Shown: positions 10,106 to 22,370 of the stretch, one piece after another | Position numbering within the stretch: position 1 is the stretch's first letter | Layout of the letters: every line of letters begins with the position of its first letter | Source of the DNA: Epiperipatus broadwayi | Taxonomy: Eukaryota; Onychophora; Udeonychophora; Euonychophora; Peripatidae | Assembly: GCA_028023455.1 (NCBI GenBank) | Contig: JAQFVV010000018.1 | Location: 10,498,771-10,562,770 of the forward strand | Length of the DNA stretch: 64,000 bases | Direction of reading: 5' to 3' | Program-made: the position numbers and the translations under genes | The notes under the pieces: model-generated | What the model was told of the DNA's origin: nothing | Seen by the model: only the letters and a program-made list of their open reading frames with translations | Databases searched by the model: none

Positions 10106-12790
10106 GAAGCAGATGGATCTGTAGGCCAGATCCACGCTTCACGTCTTTCTAGATTACTAGACAAGGTTCAAACCTGATCCACGCATGTTCCAATGTTTGT
10201 AAAACTTTCCGTCTGCCATTTTATCTACACTTAAATTTTAGGCCAGTAAATAAGTTATTAAAGTATTAATTTTCTATTAAAATGTTTTACTATAAATATT
10301 AGAGGGGCCCAGATAAATAGATATATACGCAAATACATATATATAGAATTACAGACGGAAACTTTTATAAAAATCAATATATAAATTTTTAATATTTTTT
10401 TTGAGTATTTTATTCTGGAGATTTGCTTTCACGATAAACCTCACTAATATTCCATAGTATTCAAACAAAAGAAAATCCATTAACAAAATGGTAATGGATT
10501 TTCTAATTAAAATAAAAAAGATAATTTGAAATATAAATTCTGCAAATCTACATTTAATTAAAAATAGATTTGAAACAATTAAATCATTGGGTTTATCGAA
10601 AAGTTGATCTCAAGAATACAATACCAATATACTTTAGGTATTTCAGCATTGCCACTTAGCCTGGAGCATACGAAAAAGGGAATTTCCCAAAAATAGTTGA
10701 AAAAGATATAAATAGCCAAAGAGGACAATAGAAGCCAGCCAGTCCTGTTTTTTGTCAGCAATTGCCTGGCAAATCTATGCCAGTCAAATTTTTAAAATCA
10801 TGATAAAAATGTTCCGAAGTATGATAGAGTAGATGGCGTCAATCTGCCCGACTCCCGTGTCCTAAAGATGACCATCAAAATACCATAAGCCGGAGAAACT
10901 TCATAAAAATGAACTGTTGAACTCTTTTTTTCAATTCATAGTTAGCTAGGCCTGTGTGGAAATTCAGTTTTCATCGTGGAATTCCAACTTCCACTTGGAC
11001 TTATAATAAATTAAGTAATATGTTTCCAATTTGTAATTTCTAACTGCTTAATTTATTCTTCTAAACTCCAGTGACCCAATAATGTAAATCCTGCTAATTG
11101 TAATGTCTTCTAAATCCCCATAATGTAATTTAAAATATTTAATATTCTATAAAAATATACTTGCTATTACTTAAAATCTAATGTCTTTGCTCTCTTTCTG
11201 TTTTAAAATTATGCCTCTTCTTAATACTAAACTTCCTTCTAATTGCGGTTTAGACAATATTCTTACTAATTATTTAAAATGAAATGAATATATGCCAATT
11301 TTTGTTCCATCTCGACAAAAGCTTTACTCAAATAAATATTTTGCTGCCTATTTCCCGACCAACATTTGTCGGTAAATAAAGATGAATAATTTTCTAGCTC
11401 TGAAAGATAAATACTTGGAGCAATTTTTGTTTTGTCGAGATGAAACCATTTTATATTATTATGTGTTTTTTTTATATATATTTATATGTACACGGTTTAG
11501 TTGAGGGGAGACGTGAGATTCAAGTATGAGAGTTTATGTAGTTTAAATTATTTCATTTTTAAAGAGTGAAAGGGAGGGGGTTTATAAATTATATTCATGT
11601 TAAATAATAAGAGAGAAATAGAATGACATTTGAAATGTTAGTGGGATTTTGTGTTGAAGGAGATACATGTCGCTCATTACAAATATTCGTAATAATAATT
11701 AATGCTTATTTTAGTCTTGTTTGTCTGGTCTTGATCAATCCATACACATTTATATAATCTTTATAGCTCAGCACAATTATATATTTAAATGCTAAAATAT
11801 TTTTCCAATACTCATATTTTGCCTTGCTGGTATTTTGCTTAATTACTTGTCTTTTGTTCTTTGTGATCGCTAGATCAAAACTAGACCACGTGATAATTTC
11901 ACTGGCCATGATTTATCAGGATATGAAAGCCAAAAATGGGAAGAACCGGGGCAAGCTAAGCTCAGCTAGTCTTGGCGATTCTCATTCTTTCACCTGAAAT
12001 ATTTTAGGTTTGCCAATGACGCAGACCATTCTTTCTTTTTTTTTTCTTGGTCTCACGGGAACGGGGCAGGTGAATTGGGTCTATACTGGTAATGTAATAT
12101 GGAATGCTGGGATTCATTCACTTTCCTTCGTCTGAGCACGCGGATTGACCATGATCTGACTAATTTATGTATTTTAAATCTTGAAATATTTATTTGCAAA
12201 TATCGCGATCCATTTATATTTTAAATGTGTCACTCTCTCCGACACCAATCCCTATAGTTTGAGTTAATCATTTCTCTCTTAAAATAAAATCAATCAGAAT
12301 AAAATTATATTTATCATAGCTCTTTAAAAATATCCATTTCTATATCTCAGACTTGGGCGGGCTTCTACCACAAATCGATAATCGTTTACATTTGTTAGAT
12401 TGGCATATAAACTAAACCGCTCTCTTGCCAGATGCATAATACATAACAGAATAGAAATTTGTGTTAAATATATATGTGAATTTAAGCTACCTATGGTTCG
12501 TCTCTATTTCTTCATTCTAAAATTAGTATTTTTAATTAATTATTGTGCTGCTATCTGATGACTCAAGGTCACACACATACCATTTTATATTTAAATAAAT
12601 AGATAGTTTAATTAAAGTTAATAATTAGAGTTAGACATACAAATTAGTTGAGGTTCATGCTCTACCGTTGATGCTAGTGGGCTGGAGTGTGGAAAAGATT
12701 AATTGCTTGCTTAGAAAATGTTAATTAGTTTGCAGATTTAGAGAGTGAGTAAACAGGGCAGAATCCATAAGTACTCTTTATCTTGATCTC
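10106..12790. mobile_element. Unidentified ~2.7 kb insertion splitting the LINE
   Basis: The two halves of the minus-strand LINE flank this block, so it is either an insertion or a rearrangement. No coding motif is recognised; the 67-aa minus ORF at 11706-11909 has no visible family signature. GATCCACGC occurs twice near the left junction (about 10130 and 10188). A foldback lies at 11303-11447. The exact ends are uncertain by tens of bases; the right junction lies between about 12780 and 12880. No obvious terminal repeats or transposase were seen. Confidence 0.4.
11303..11447. repeat. Imperfect foldback (~145 bp hairpin)
   Basis: TTCCATCTCGACAAAA (11305-11320) is matched by its near-perfect reverse complement at 11430-11445. 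Weaker pairing continues inward, and a small central hairpin pairs CCGAC with GTCGG. It could be a MITE remnant or a long RNA hairpin. Confidence 0.45.
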
Positions 12791-14486
12791 GCATACAGTT
12801 GGATTTGAGATACTTTTACCCAGGCTGTGAATAGTGTTGAGTTAACATACAATTTTGACCGGTACAATATATAATTATTTTCATATAATTTCTTAATAAT
12901 ATCCACTAAAGCTTCATCCATTCCCAAATTTGCTAAATTTATCCATAATCTATTTACTCTATCATATGCCTTCTCTATATCTATAAAACTCATATATAAC
13001 TGTCTACCTGAATTCCTACTCATATCCATAAGTTGTGTAACTACAAATAAACTATCTCCTATATGCCTAGCTAATCTAAAACCTCCTTGCATTTCCCCCA
13101 CTACATTATTCCCTTCGAACCATTTTACAACTCTTCTAGCCACCATATATGAGAAAACTTTATATAAAACTAATGTTACCGCTATTGGTCTATAATTATT
13201 TAACTTTCTATGATCCTTATCCTTTCCTTTAAATAATAATCTTACTCTTGTATCATTCAAACTACTCAGAAAAACTCTATTCTGTGCCATCTTATTAAAA
13301 CAGGATAACTTTACTTTTGCCCTATATCCTAAATTCATTATCATCTCTGCTGCCGATCCATCTAAACCTCTCGCCTTTCCATTTTTCAATTTCTTCTCTA
13401 CCACATTCAGTTCATTTTTTGTAAACCTAATATTCCCATTACTATATGCTTTCATGTTTTCTATCACTCTATCCTTCACATCTAACATCTTTTCTATATC
13501 CATTACATATCTATTTTTCTCTCTAAATATTCTCTAGAGCTACACTCTATTCCCTCATCATCTAATAATACTATATCTCTCTACCCTACATTTCTTCTTT
13601 TAATGTAATTCCAAATTTTTTTACTCCCATCTCTTCCACTTTTATTAATATTCTCCAACAATTTACTATTCAATTTCATTCTCTATAAGTATTTTCAGTA
13701 ATGCTTCTATGGCTCCTCCAAGGTCAATAAATGTCTCCGAGTGCCTATTAAATGATTCCCATTAAATAGACCTGATTGCGTCCGCTCAACTCATATCTGG
13801 ACATAGCAATAAAAATCTGTTCACCAAAATCCACAGTGCAATGAGCCTATGCAAAATAATGATAGGATCAAAAAAATCACAATAGCAATCATCTATTGCC
13901 CAGTGAATGACATCTTCATATTGCATGACAAGATTTGAAGATAATTAGCTTTCATTTAGTTGATGATAATACATGGTGTTATGGTAATGATGAGAATGAG
14001 ATTTCTTTTTTTCTTGTGCCTCTCAGTCTTGAGTAGCTGCAAGCACTGACCAATAGTAGTCTGCAAGTGATTTTCAAACATATGTATAAGGCAGTAAATA
14101 GTGTGTTCCGTTGCTTGTGGAAAAGTAAAAACGAAAATAAATCCGAGAACCATGCTTTCTAATTCCTTTTAACCAATGCATTACTTTTATTGACTTTCAG
14201 ATATTTGTTCCAGCAAAAAGAATTTCCCTTACCATTAGAAAAAGGTTTTAATAGAAAATAATCTAGCTATGCAAACTATTTTATTTGACTTTCTTCTGGG
14301 ACAAAATTTCAATGTTATATTTTTTTATCAACATTATTTGAATTAACATAAAATATTCGATCTTAGAAACGATCTAAGATTGCGCACTAGTAACTAATTT
14401 TCTGGTTGAAATATATTATGCTTTCATATAAATTAACTTCAATCACAAATCACATAAAAGTACTAAGCAAGAGGGAAAATACTTAC

Positions 14487-14779
14487 GGTTTAATAGCAGA
14501 AACATTATGCTCACAGAGAAAATTTACGATATTTAAATGCCCGCAAAAATGAAATGCAGTATTTCCATGGTAATCTACAGCATTTAAATCACTTCCATAC
14601 TGAAACAATAATTTTATCAACTCTAAATTGCCTCTAATACAAGCTAAGTGTACGCCAGTTCGTCCTTTACTATCTCTTTCATTAGGATCATGACCACTTC
14701 GCAAAAGAGATGCTACTGTTGCAACATCATTATTAAAACAAGCACGAATAATTTGTGAATCGTTTTGTTGCTGGCCCAT
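14487..14779 (-). CDS. ANKRD46: ANKRD46-like, coding exon 1 (ankyrin repeats)
   Basis: This is the first coding exon, 293 nt. The start codon is at 14779-14777 and the exon ends at the donor CC|GTAAGT (14486-14481). The protein starts MGQQQNDSQIIRACFNND. Ankyrin repeats follow: VASLLRSGHDPNERDSKGRT, then GVHLACIRGNLELIKLLFQYG, then NAVDYHGNTAFHFCGHLN. The signature RDS-GRTG-HLA-RGN and DY-GNTA-H-CGH residues agree closely with vertebrate ANKRD46. The biological role of ANKRD46 is not well known; the family is a small membrane-anchored ankyrin protein. The start lies 207 bp from the oppositely oriented TMEM185-like start, so both probably share one promoter. No upstream in-frame Met is needed, because the length matches the family. 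Confidence 0.9.
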
Positions 14780-14986
14780 AACGATTCACTTATCTTAAAC
14801 ATTCACAATATATCATTAAAGCGATTTAACAAATATCGAGAATTAATATTTTTAAAAGCAGCGTAACAATTAATAGCCTGACCTCTATATAAATAAAAAA
14901 TTAAATGGCATGATGGGTAATATTACATATGGCAGACTTATTGACCAGCAATATGTTACATTGTACAAGTTGACAGTAAAATACAA
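14780..14986. promoter_or_regulatory. Bidirectional promoter region between ANKRD46-like and TMEM185-like
   Basis: Only 207 bp separates the two divergent start codons, so both 5' UTRs and the core promoters must overlap here or lie within the partner gene, unless an upstream non-coding exon exists. A TATA-like CTATATAAATA lies at 14884-14894 on the plus strand, about 100 bp before the TMEM185-like ATG. Nearby AAATGGCATGATGGG (14903-14917) loosely resembles an initiator or YY1-type element. There is no CpG richness. Confidence 0.55.
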
Positions 14987-15024
14987 ATGAATTTGCAAAA
15001 TCTTTTCCAAGATTTTAACCCAAG
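14987..15024 (+). CDS. TMEM185: TMEM185-like, coding exon 1 (38 nt)
   Basis: A tiny first coding exon reads MNLQNLFQDFNP plus AG of the next codon, then a donor GTAGGT at 15025. Human TMEM185A starts with a very similar peptide (MNL..LFQDFNPS), and the split Ser codon is completed by the C that opens exon 2 at 39781. The match in sequence, length and phase makes this a firm call, although the exon is far too short for ORF prediction. It sits 207 bp from the divergent ANKRD46-like start. Confidence 0.88.
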
Positions 15025-18000
15025 GTAGGTCATTTCAAAAATTAAAAAAACATTTCTTTGTTTTCACATTTATTTATAAAATATATAATTTTTTAAACTA
15101 CCGATATTATTTAAGCTATACTGAGTGATAGTAAAAGAAAATTATTTTCGAAATGTAAACAACTTTTTGTGCATGTGTATGTGTGCGATTGTATGACTCA
15201 ATTAATTATTAAATAAATATAAACTACTTTTTTTTTTATTATATAACTATACGACTTAATTATTTTTATATATTTTAAAGAATAACATGAAAATAATTTT
15301 GGTAAATAATGATCTGCATTAAATTAGATTCGCATGAGGTGCATATTTAACGTTTTGGTTTTAGTACTGCACTTATTTTATTAACCACATATTTTATCCC
15401 TTATATTATTTTTATTTTTTTTTTTTTTTTGGGGGGGGGGTATATAAAAGTCACTTGCAATAACTTTAAATTTCATAAGTTATATTTGCAAATAAAGTAA
15501 TTGTTACATTCTATATTTCTGGAATAAATGTCTCATTTGTGCTTGTCTGTTTTTATGTATATATATAATTTATTGGATATATATGTAACTTATGAATATT
15601 TTCTTACGGTATGAAATAATTAAAGAGCACTTTTTCTATAAGCTACAATAGTAACTTGCATTTTAATTTCATTGTTGAAATAATAGACATTATTACAAAC
15701 CTCCCCGATGAAATTGTTTTTAAAATACAAATTTTTGTGTTTATCCAAATGAAAATAATATTGGAGTGCTGCAAAAGTTTTAGACAGTATTGTGATAGTT
15801 ATTATCGTTTTATCAGTTGACGAAAGCTTGAACTACCGGAATGATAATATATAAATTTTATATAAAAAGTGGTCAAATTAAAAGAAACAGATTCCGATTG
15901 TTATCTCAAAGACATTCTAACGAGGTGCAGCATCAGTTGCTTTCATTGGTAAGATGTAAGTTTCTTGGAAAATTACGCAAAAGAAGTTAAAAGATAATTT
16001 TGCAAGATGTCAAATAAGTAGACTGCAGAATTATGGATTAGTTAATATAGTCATCACAAAACTTAAATCTTTAATGTTTTTTTCTGGAGATAGAATAGCT
16101 ATGTTTAGAGTTTCTAATGATGATTTTTACAAACGATAATGTATCTCAGCAAACAAAATAAATCCAAATAATTCTCTCACAAAAAATTGATATCAAAAGA
16201 GAATAAACATAATTTTAATAGTTACCATTCTGACTGCGAGAAGAGTTATGTTAAAGATTTTTATTGAATGTTGAAGGAAACACAATTCTTAATAAAATTA
16301 GCTATTCTGTAAGATCTATCTAAATTTATGTATTGGGAATGATAGACATATTTGAAAAGTTCTGTAAATGAACGATGCTTTTTTTATTATCTTGCATTTA
16401 TGGAACATTTTAAATAATAGTCTAAAAATATATAGTTTTTTCTTAGTTTCAAACTTTTAGATTTGTAAAGTGGTTGGGTCAGTATTTTTTTTATTGAAAA
16501 TAATTGTTTTTAATCAAGTAAAATTTTCAACTATATTACTTACCTGTATGTATATATATATACTATTTTAAAAGTAATAATCCACTCTTATTTTACTCTG
16601 AGCAATCAATTATAAGATTGATTAATGTGTGGATATTAGGTGATCTGGTATGCAGTGATTATTCAATCTTAAAATGGTTTATTGCTCTTAATGCAGATGC
16701 TGAAACTAAACAGATCATTTGATGCTTTACTTCATATTGAAATAGATATCTGTTTCATATAATCATCAAGCAAGGAGGTTAGTTAACATCTAATTTAAAG
16801 CTAGCAAGATAGTAAATCTAGTTAAATGTTGCAAAATAAGATTTTATACAATAAAATCAAATTTTGTAAGTATATGATATAGAAACTTGATTATAGATCA
16901 TTTTACTTTTAAAGAAGTATTTTTTTTTTTTTAAATATAAGAAAAAGTTTTTTTTTTAAAAAAAAAATCAAAAAAAGGTTAACCTTTTGTTAAAAGAAAA
17001 GATAAAGATTTCTTTTTGAGTTTTAATTAATGTCTAAATTCAAACTAAAATTAGACAGGATGTATTTAATTTAATTAGGGTTTAATCCAAAGTAATTAAA
17101 ATTTAGAAAATAAGTAAGAAATTGTATAGTAATTAAAATTTAGAAAATAACAAAGAAATTGTATATATTATCAGAACCTAATACCAATGCAGTAATTATA
17201 ATTTTGTTATATATAATCTGTAACTATATTTTGCTATTGTAAATCTTTCATTAGTTTCCAGAAATTGAAATTTGTATAATAGTTTTCTCTAATAATTAAG
17301 AGATTATTATTCTTTTGCATGAAAATTTCAGTACAAATAGTCTGGAAAAATAAGTTAATTCATCTTCTTTTTGCTCATTTTCATCATATTAGCTGTGCAG
17401 CAGGAAGTAGCTACAAGTATTGGAAATTTATTTGGGTCTGACCTAAGCATTGACCCAGCTTCAGCAAGAATAATCTGGGGGAGCTGTTAACCAACTATAT
17501 GTTAATTGCTACTAATGTGAACTGATCATGACAAAAATAAATTTTTCAAAATTTGTGCAATGATTGTTATATGTCTATGGAAAACCAAGAATCCTGGGCT
17601 TTGTTTGATACAAAACTCCAAACTAAATTTATGTAAAAGAAATGAATATTTATATTATAGTTACAAATCACTATGGAAACTTTCTGAATATCAGATAATA
17701 AGAAATGTCAGACTTCATTAATCCTATATAATCACACAGAAGTTATTTTGAATTTATAGACTTTATGATTGCCTAAATTTTAAAATGAACTTTCTCTTTT
17801 TTAGATATCCACCTAAAAGTCTTAAGTTAATATTATTATTTTTTTATCATTTTTTCTTTGATTAATAGAATACTCTTTTATATTTGAATTAATGAAAATA
17901 TACATTTAGATAAGCTTAGAAACTAATTTAAATGCGTTAATGTGTACTTGTATATATAAATAGGAATCACTTATTGAAAATAGTCAATAATACTATTATA

Positions 18001-18178
18001 TTTATTAAAATTAAAATATTTTGTTATGATCAAAGTATATTAAGGTAAGAGATTAGGGATTTGTTGGTAACCTATTAAAACTTATCATTAGATGAGTGTG
18101 TATTTATGTTAATTAAATGAGAGTAGGCTTGAATTTATTAATTAAAAGTTTTTAAATGGATTCCATATTTTAAACAAT

Positions 18179-19016
18179 ATATGAGGGGGGACCACAAGTA
18201 ATATACATTTAATCTTTTTCAAATTACTGTCCATTTGATACAATACACTGTTCTAAATATGTTTTCATTTTTCAAAGTAGTCCGGAAATATTTGCAAAGT
18301 GATGCCTCCGTCATTTTTTCCCATTACTTCTAAGCCCTCAAAAAAAAATCGAGACATTTTTTTTATTTGAGAGATTAAAAAAAAATTGCACAAAGCAAGA
18401 TCAAGCGAATATGGCTTATAGATAAGCTGGGTCATGATGAATTTAATTAAACAGTATTTCACACTTAAGACTTTGAGAGATGACACAGCTTGCATTCTTT
18501 TCTTTGCCACAAAATGGGATGTTTATATTTTACTGTTTCATGTAAATGTTTCAGAACTTGCAGATAAAATACCTGACCATTACAAAGTAAATCTGAGAGA
18601 AAAATGCCATTTTCATCAAAAAAATCAATGTTGTTTTGATTTTGCGCTTCACTTGTGATGCTTTATAGGGATGTGGTGAATTTAACATTTCAATTAAATC
18701 ACTCATAAACTTCTGTTTTTAAAAAAGATCAGCTTGTTTGTAATCTGTTTTAAGCATTACAGTTGTTTTTGCTGTTGTTTTCTGTAAACAAAAAACAGAA
18801 TTTAGCATTATTGGAATTTTTCAGTCATTGAAAAAATTAACAAATACGTGAAATGCACTTTATAAATAAAATGTGCTGCATGGCACTATGATTTTAAAGA
18901 TGATGTCATTAAGAAGATTAATGCAGGAGGATACTTGTAAGAAGTATGTAACAGCTGAAGCATATACTACAAGAGGTATGCAAACCAGAGAACAATCTGG
19001 TTATCCCCCCCTTATC
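18179..19016 (-). pseudogene. mariner-like transposon fossil
   Basis: On the minus strand a broken transposase is legible. A stretch around 18570-18510 reads VFYLQVLKHLHETVKYKHPILW. Around 18410-18350 a YSLDLALCNFFLISQIKKM block is a mutated form of the mariner 'YSPDLAPCDFFLFPKLKK' block that carries the last catalytic Asp. FEGLEVM and a degraded C-terminus follow. G-rich ends (ATGAGGGGGGACC at the left; the reverse complement of ATCCCCCCCTTAT at the right) look like decayed terminal inverted repeats. Stops and frameshifts make it dead. Confidence 0.72.
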
Positions 19017-19077
19017 CATTTATATAGTAAGAATTTTAAATAATTCTATTAAGTTAATGAAGTAATTTAAGAAATTT

Positions 19078-20321
19078 ATGCGCCTTAGTTTATATATTTT
19101 TGAAGCATACTTATAGTATATTAATGAAATTAATGCATAAGTACTGTGAACCTTCAGTCAACTGTATATAAATTAACCAACAACAAACGTAAGTATAGAA
19201 TGGACCCATTTATACTTTCGCTTTGACATATCTATGATTTATGTATACTAATGTAATATAGGATAACTGTAAGCTATTCTGAAATCACTATAACTAATCA
19301 GAGGAAAGGCTGAGCCTCATATTTAACAACCTCTAAATTTCAAATTAATCTTCAGTTAATAGATGTGAATATAACTTTTTGAAAGCTTGAATGTAGATGA
19401 AATTAATGCAGAAATACTGAAAACCCTTAGCTAGCTATATATAAACTAATCATCAGCAAACATAAATATAGAATGAATCCCCCTATATTTTACCTTTGAT
19501 CGTATAAATATACCATTTACTGACCTACTCATTTGCAGAGTGTATATATTTGAAATGTTCCCACAGTTACTTTAATGACAGTATATGATCTCTGCATACG
19601 AGTGATTTGGTAAATGGTATGTTTACATATGATCAAAGTTAAAGTGTAAGTGGGTCCATTCTGTATTTATGTTTGCTGATGGTTAGTTTACATATAACTT
19701 GCTGGAGGTTTTCAGTACTTCCACATTAATTTCATCTATATTCGAGCTATCAAAAAGTTATATTTACATCTATTAACTAAAAATTAATTTGAAATTTAGA
19801 GGTTGTTAAATATGAAGCTCAGCCTTTCCTTCTAATTATTTATAGTGATTTCAAAATAGCTAATAGTTGTCCTGAAATTATGTTAGCATACATAAATCAT
19901 GCTCTATGTATGTCTGAGTAAGTAAAGTGCAAGTCGGACCATTCTATACTTACATTTGCTGATGTATAGTTATAGCTCACTGGGGGTTTTCAGTACTTCC
20001 ACATTAATTTCATCTATATTTGCACTATCAAAAAGTTATATTTACATCTATTAACTGAAGATTAATTTGAAATTTAGAGGTTGTTAAATATGAGACTCAA
20101 CCTTTCTCTTTGAATTAGTCATAATGATTTCAGAATAGCTTATAGTTGTCCTGAAATTACATTAGTATACATAAATCATGCTTTGCATGTGAGGAAATCA
20201 CTAAATAGTATGCTTATATATGATCAAAGCTAAAGTATAGATCTGTTTATTATATACTTACATTTGCTGATAGTTTGTTTACATATGCCTTAAGGAGTTT
20301 TCAGTATTTCTGCATTCATCA
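19078..20321. repeat. Head-to-head array of a ~273 bp repeat
   Basis: About two copies in plus orientation (from about 19105 and 19376) face about two and a half inverted copies (to about 19840, 20160 and 20320). Shared marks include the CAGTACTTCCACATTAATTT block at 19714 and 19990 in the inverted copies, with its reverse complement in degenerate form at 19131 and 19402. The blocks repeat every ~271-276 bp. The symmetry centre is near 19565, so the array could fold into a long hairpin. The right end abuts the RTE-type LINE. Confidence 0.7.
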
Positions 20322-21640
20322 TTATCATTTTTAACTATTATCAATCCACTGCAATATGATGATCTCTCCAAGTTTAATCCATCTACTATCTCTAGTTTCT
20401 CTTCTCCACATCACCCCAGCACAACTTTCTTGTTTCATCCATTCAACTCACACTTGGAGTCTCTAAGATGTTTACAATTTCTTGGAATCAGTTTAATATT
20501 TCAACTGTCCATCTCTTTTAACAATATATCCAACTCAACTCTATTTCATTCTTCTAATTCTTTCAATGATGTCAGTAACACCTATTTGTTTTCTCATCCA
20601 TGTCATTTGTTTTCAGTCTCTTCTTGTTACTCCCTAATATACATCTCTCAATACTTCATTGAGTAGTCTGGGGTCTCGGTATTGCCTTCTGTTAAGTTTT
20701 TGAGCCCCAGATTTGTAAGTAAGAACTAGAAACATATTTATTTAAAATGTTCTTTTTGAAAGACATAGGCATATTTTTTTCTAAATTATTTCTTTAAAAA
20801 TTATTCCAACCAAGTTTAATGCTATGATTAATTTCATTCATTATGTTTCCATCTGTAGTAATAATCTGACCAAGATATTTGTTGTTGTTAACTTCTTCTA
20901 ACTCATCATTATCAGTCTTTATTTTCTTTGTTTGGGAACATCCATTGAACATTACTTTAGTCTTTTTAAAACATTTGCCTTTAATCCTCTTTTTACACTC
21001 TCAAATGATAACTCTTGCAACATTTCCTGAAGCTCCAAAGCATTATTTGCATAAACAACTACATTATCAGCAAAATCTAGATGATTTAAATAATCTCCAC
21101 TTACTTCTATTCCCTGCTTTTGATTTTAATCCACAAAATAAAATAATTTTTGCAAAACTGCTATAAAAAGTTTTGGAGATTTGGAGTCACTCTGTTGTAC
21201 ACCCTTTTTAATTGTTGCTGTTGCATTTTTATAAATATTCTTCAGAATATGACAATATCTTGGATCTATACCTTGATGATCCAATGCTTTAATCACTGAG
21301 AAAATGCTTATAGAATCAAATGCCCTTTCATAATCTACAAATCCAAATAATAATGGAAATTCATATTCATTGGTACTTTCTGCTGTTAACTGAAAGTAGA
21401 CCCTTTGATTCCTTTTGGAGGTGTTAAAGGAATCAAGCAGGACAAATTCGTAATATCCATTATATGTTTTTGTTGTTGCAGCTGTTATTACTATGTGATT
21501 ATTCATATAGTATAGAAACAGCTGCTCATCAATGTACATTAGCCAATGACGTGAATTGATTGGCTTTTTACCCTCGAGTTTAAGATTCTCAGTTACCTGG
21601 TAGCCCTTAACTGTAGTCACTTGAGTTTTCTTGTATGCAG
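20322..21640 (-). pseudogene. RTE-type LINE fragment, 5' truncated and decayed
   Basis: The minus strand carries reverse transcriptase blocks in order: GFVDYERAFDSISIFSVIKA (catalytic Asp block), a mutated 'GV(R)Q.D..SP' block, and LDFADNVVVYANNALELQ. In that last block the usual FADD is FADN, a catalytic Asp loss. A C-terminal 'RIRRMK..VGYIVKRDGQ' segment follows near 20450. The 3' end at about 20330 shows an AATGATAATGATG tract, typical of RTE tails. Several frame breaks separate the blocks. Confidence 0.75.
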
Positions 21641-21939
21641 AATAAATTGCTTATTAGGTAGATAGCTTTATTTTAGGAAAATTAAAATGTTATAATGAAA
21701 TAAATAGGATTTATTAATTCTTGTTAATTTATTAATAACAAATATCACCCAAAATGGAAATAAATTAGTAAAAAAAATACTAAAAATATTATTATTATAA
21801 TTATACATTAAAAACTTTTTTCAGCCCATGATTTTATGCCTTATCAATGTTAAATATGATTATTATTCTACTACTGCTTACAGGGTATCATCTACTGTTT
21901 TATAATAGAAGTAAAATTAACAACAAAAACTATGAATAA

Positions 21940-22370
21940 AACAAAATATTAAACAAATAAAATTATGATACAGCAATCTAGATTGTTAGAAATTCAATAA
22001 AGGTTGAAACAAATTAACTAAATAATATAGCAAATCACGCACAATAAATAAAAACATTTATACAATTTTACATATAGTACCTTATTATGAAATTTTTCAT
22101 TTATTGTTAATTGACCAATTATTAACTACATTTATTGAAGTTTTATAAATAGCCATACAATTATCTATATTATGCTTAATATAATTCATATATTTGTCTT
22201 TGTTTTGGAGCTTTAATGTAGTTTAATATTTTTAAAACATCCATTTTATGTCCATATGTTAAGTAGTGAATGTATAAAGCAAATTTATCATCTCTTCTAT
22301 TATTTGCACTCTTATATTTTTCGACTCTTTCGTCTAACTGTTTTCCTGTAGGTCCATAGTTAAATCATAT
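21940..22370 (-). pseudogene. Penelope-like element, GIY-YIG endonuclease fragment (copy 1)
   Basis: On the minus strand the frame reads QLDERVEKYKSANNRRDDKF, then YIHYLTYGHKMDVLKILNYI and KAPKQRQIYELYYIKHNIDN (approximate frames). This matches the tail of PLE GIY-YIG endonucleases ('LKTRL.EHK....HYL..GH.ID....KIL......R...E...I'). The GIY-YIG catalytic start itself is not clear. Direct repetition of this block at 22628-23000 shows a head-to-tail arrangement. Confidence 0.6.

Larger units (their letters stand above)
8636..13688 (-). pseudogene. Non-LTR retrotransposon (LINE), interrupted and decayed
   Basis: On the minus strand, 13688-13510 carries a linker (SGRDGSKKIWNYIKRRNV, then LLDDEGIECSSREY). 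The best-preserved piece, 13503-12778, has reverse transcriptase blocks: KNGKARGLDG, NNYRPIAVTLVLYKVFS, GGFRLARHIGDSLF and SFIDIEKAYDRVNR (the catalytic Asp block). A ~2.7 kb unrelated segment interrupts the element. It resumes near 10105 with QGCSMSPILFLLYLSEMEKA and FFADDIFLG at about 9930-9905 (the F-A-D-D catalytic box). It then reads YSYLGIILS, a maturase-like stretch with GEMGWSRFYMREAKSKMKMF, and a terminal C-x2-C...H-x4-C motif. Frameshifts separate the pieces. It lies in the same orientation as the host gene. Confidence 0.82.
3792..14486 (-). other. Intron of ANKRD46-like (10.7 kb) with nested repeats
   Basis: Donor GTAAGT at 14486-14481 and acceptor AG at 3793-3792 on the minus strand; the phase matches on both sides (CC|A). 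It contains the Ty3/gypsy fossil, the small hammerhead-bearing element and the minus-strand LINE listed separately. Stretches 6531-7988 and 13690-14486 show only AT-rich non-coding sequence, with a few more complex patches around 13700-13900 that look like unclassified repeat remnants. Confidence 0.8.

Noticed and set aside
12550-12565. CTGATGA at about 12557 as another hammerhead
   Set aside because: No stem II or GAAA box follows; chance occurrence. The same holds for CTGATGATGAAAAG on the minus strand near 24900.
18434-18658. 74-aa plus-strand ORF
   Set aside because: It is the antisense shadow of the mariner transposase fossil.
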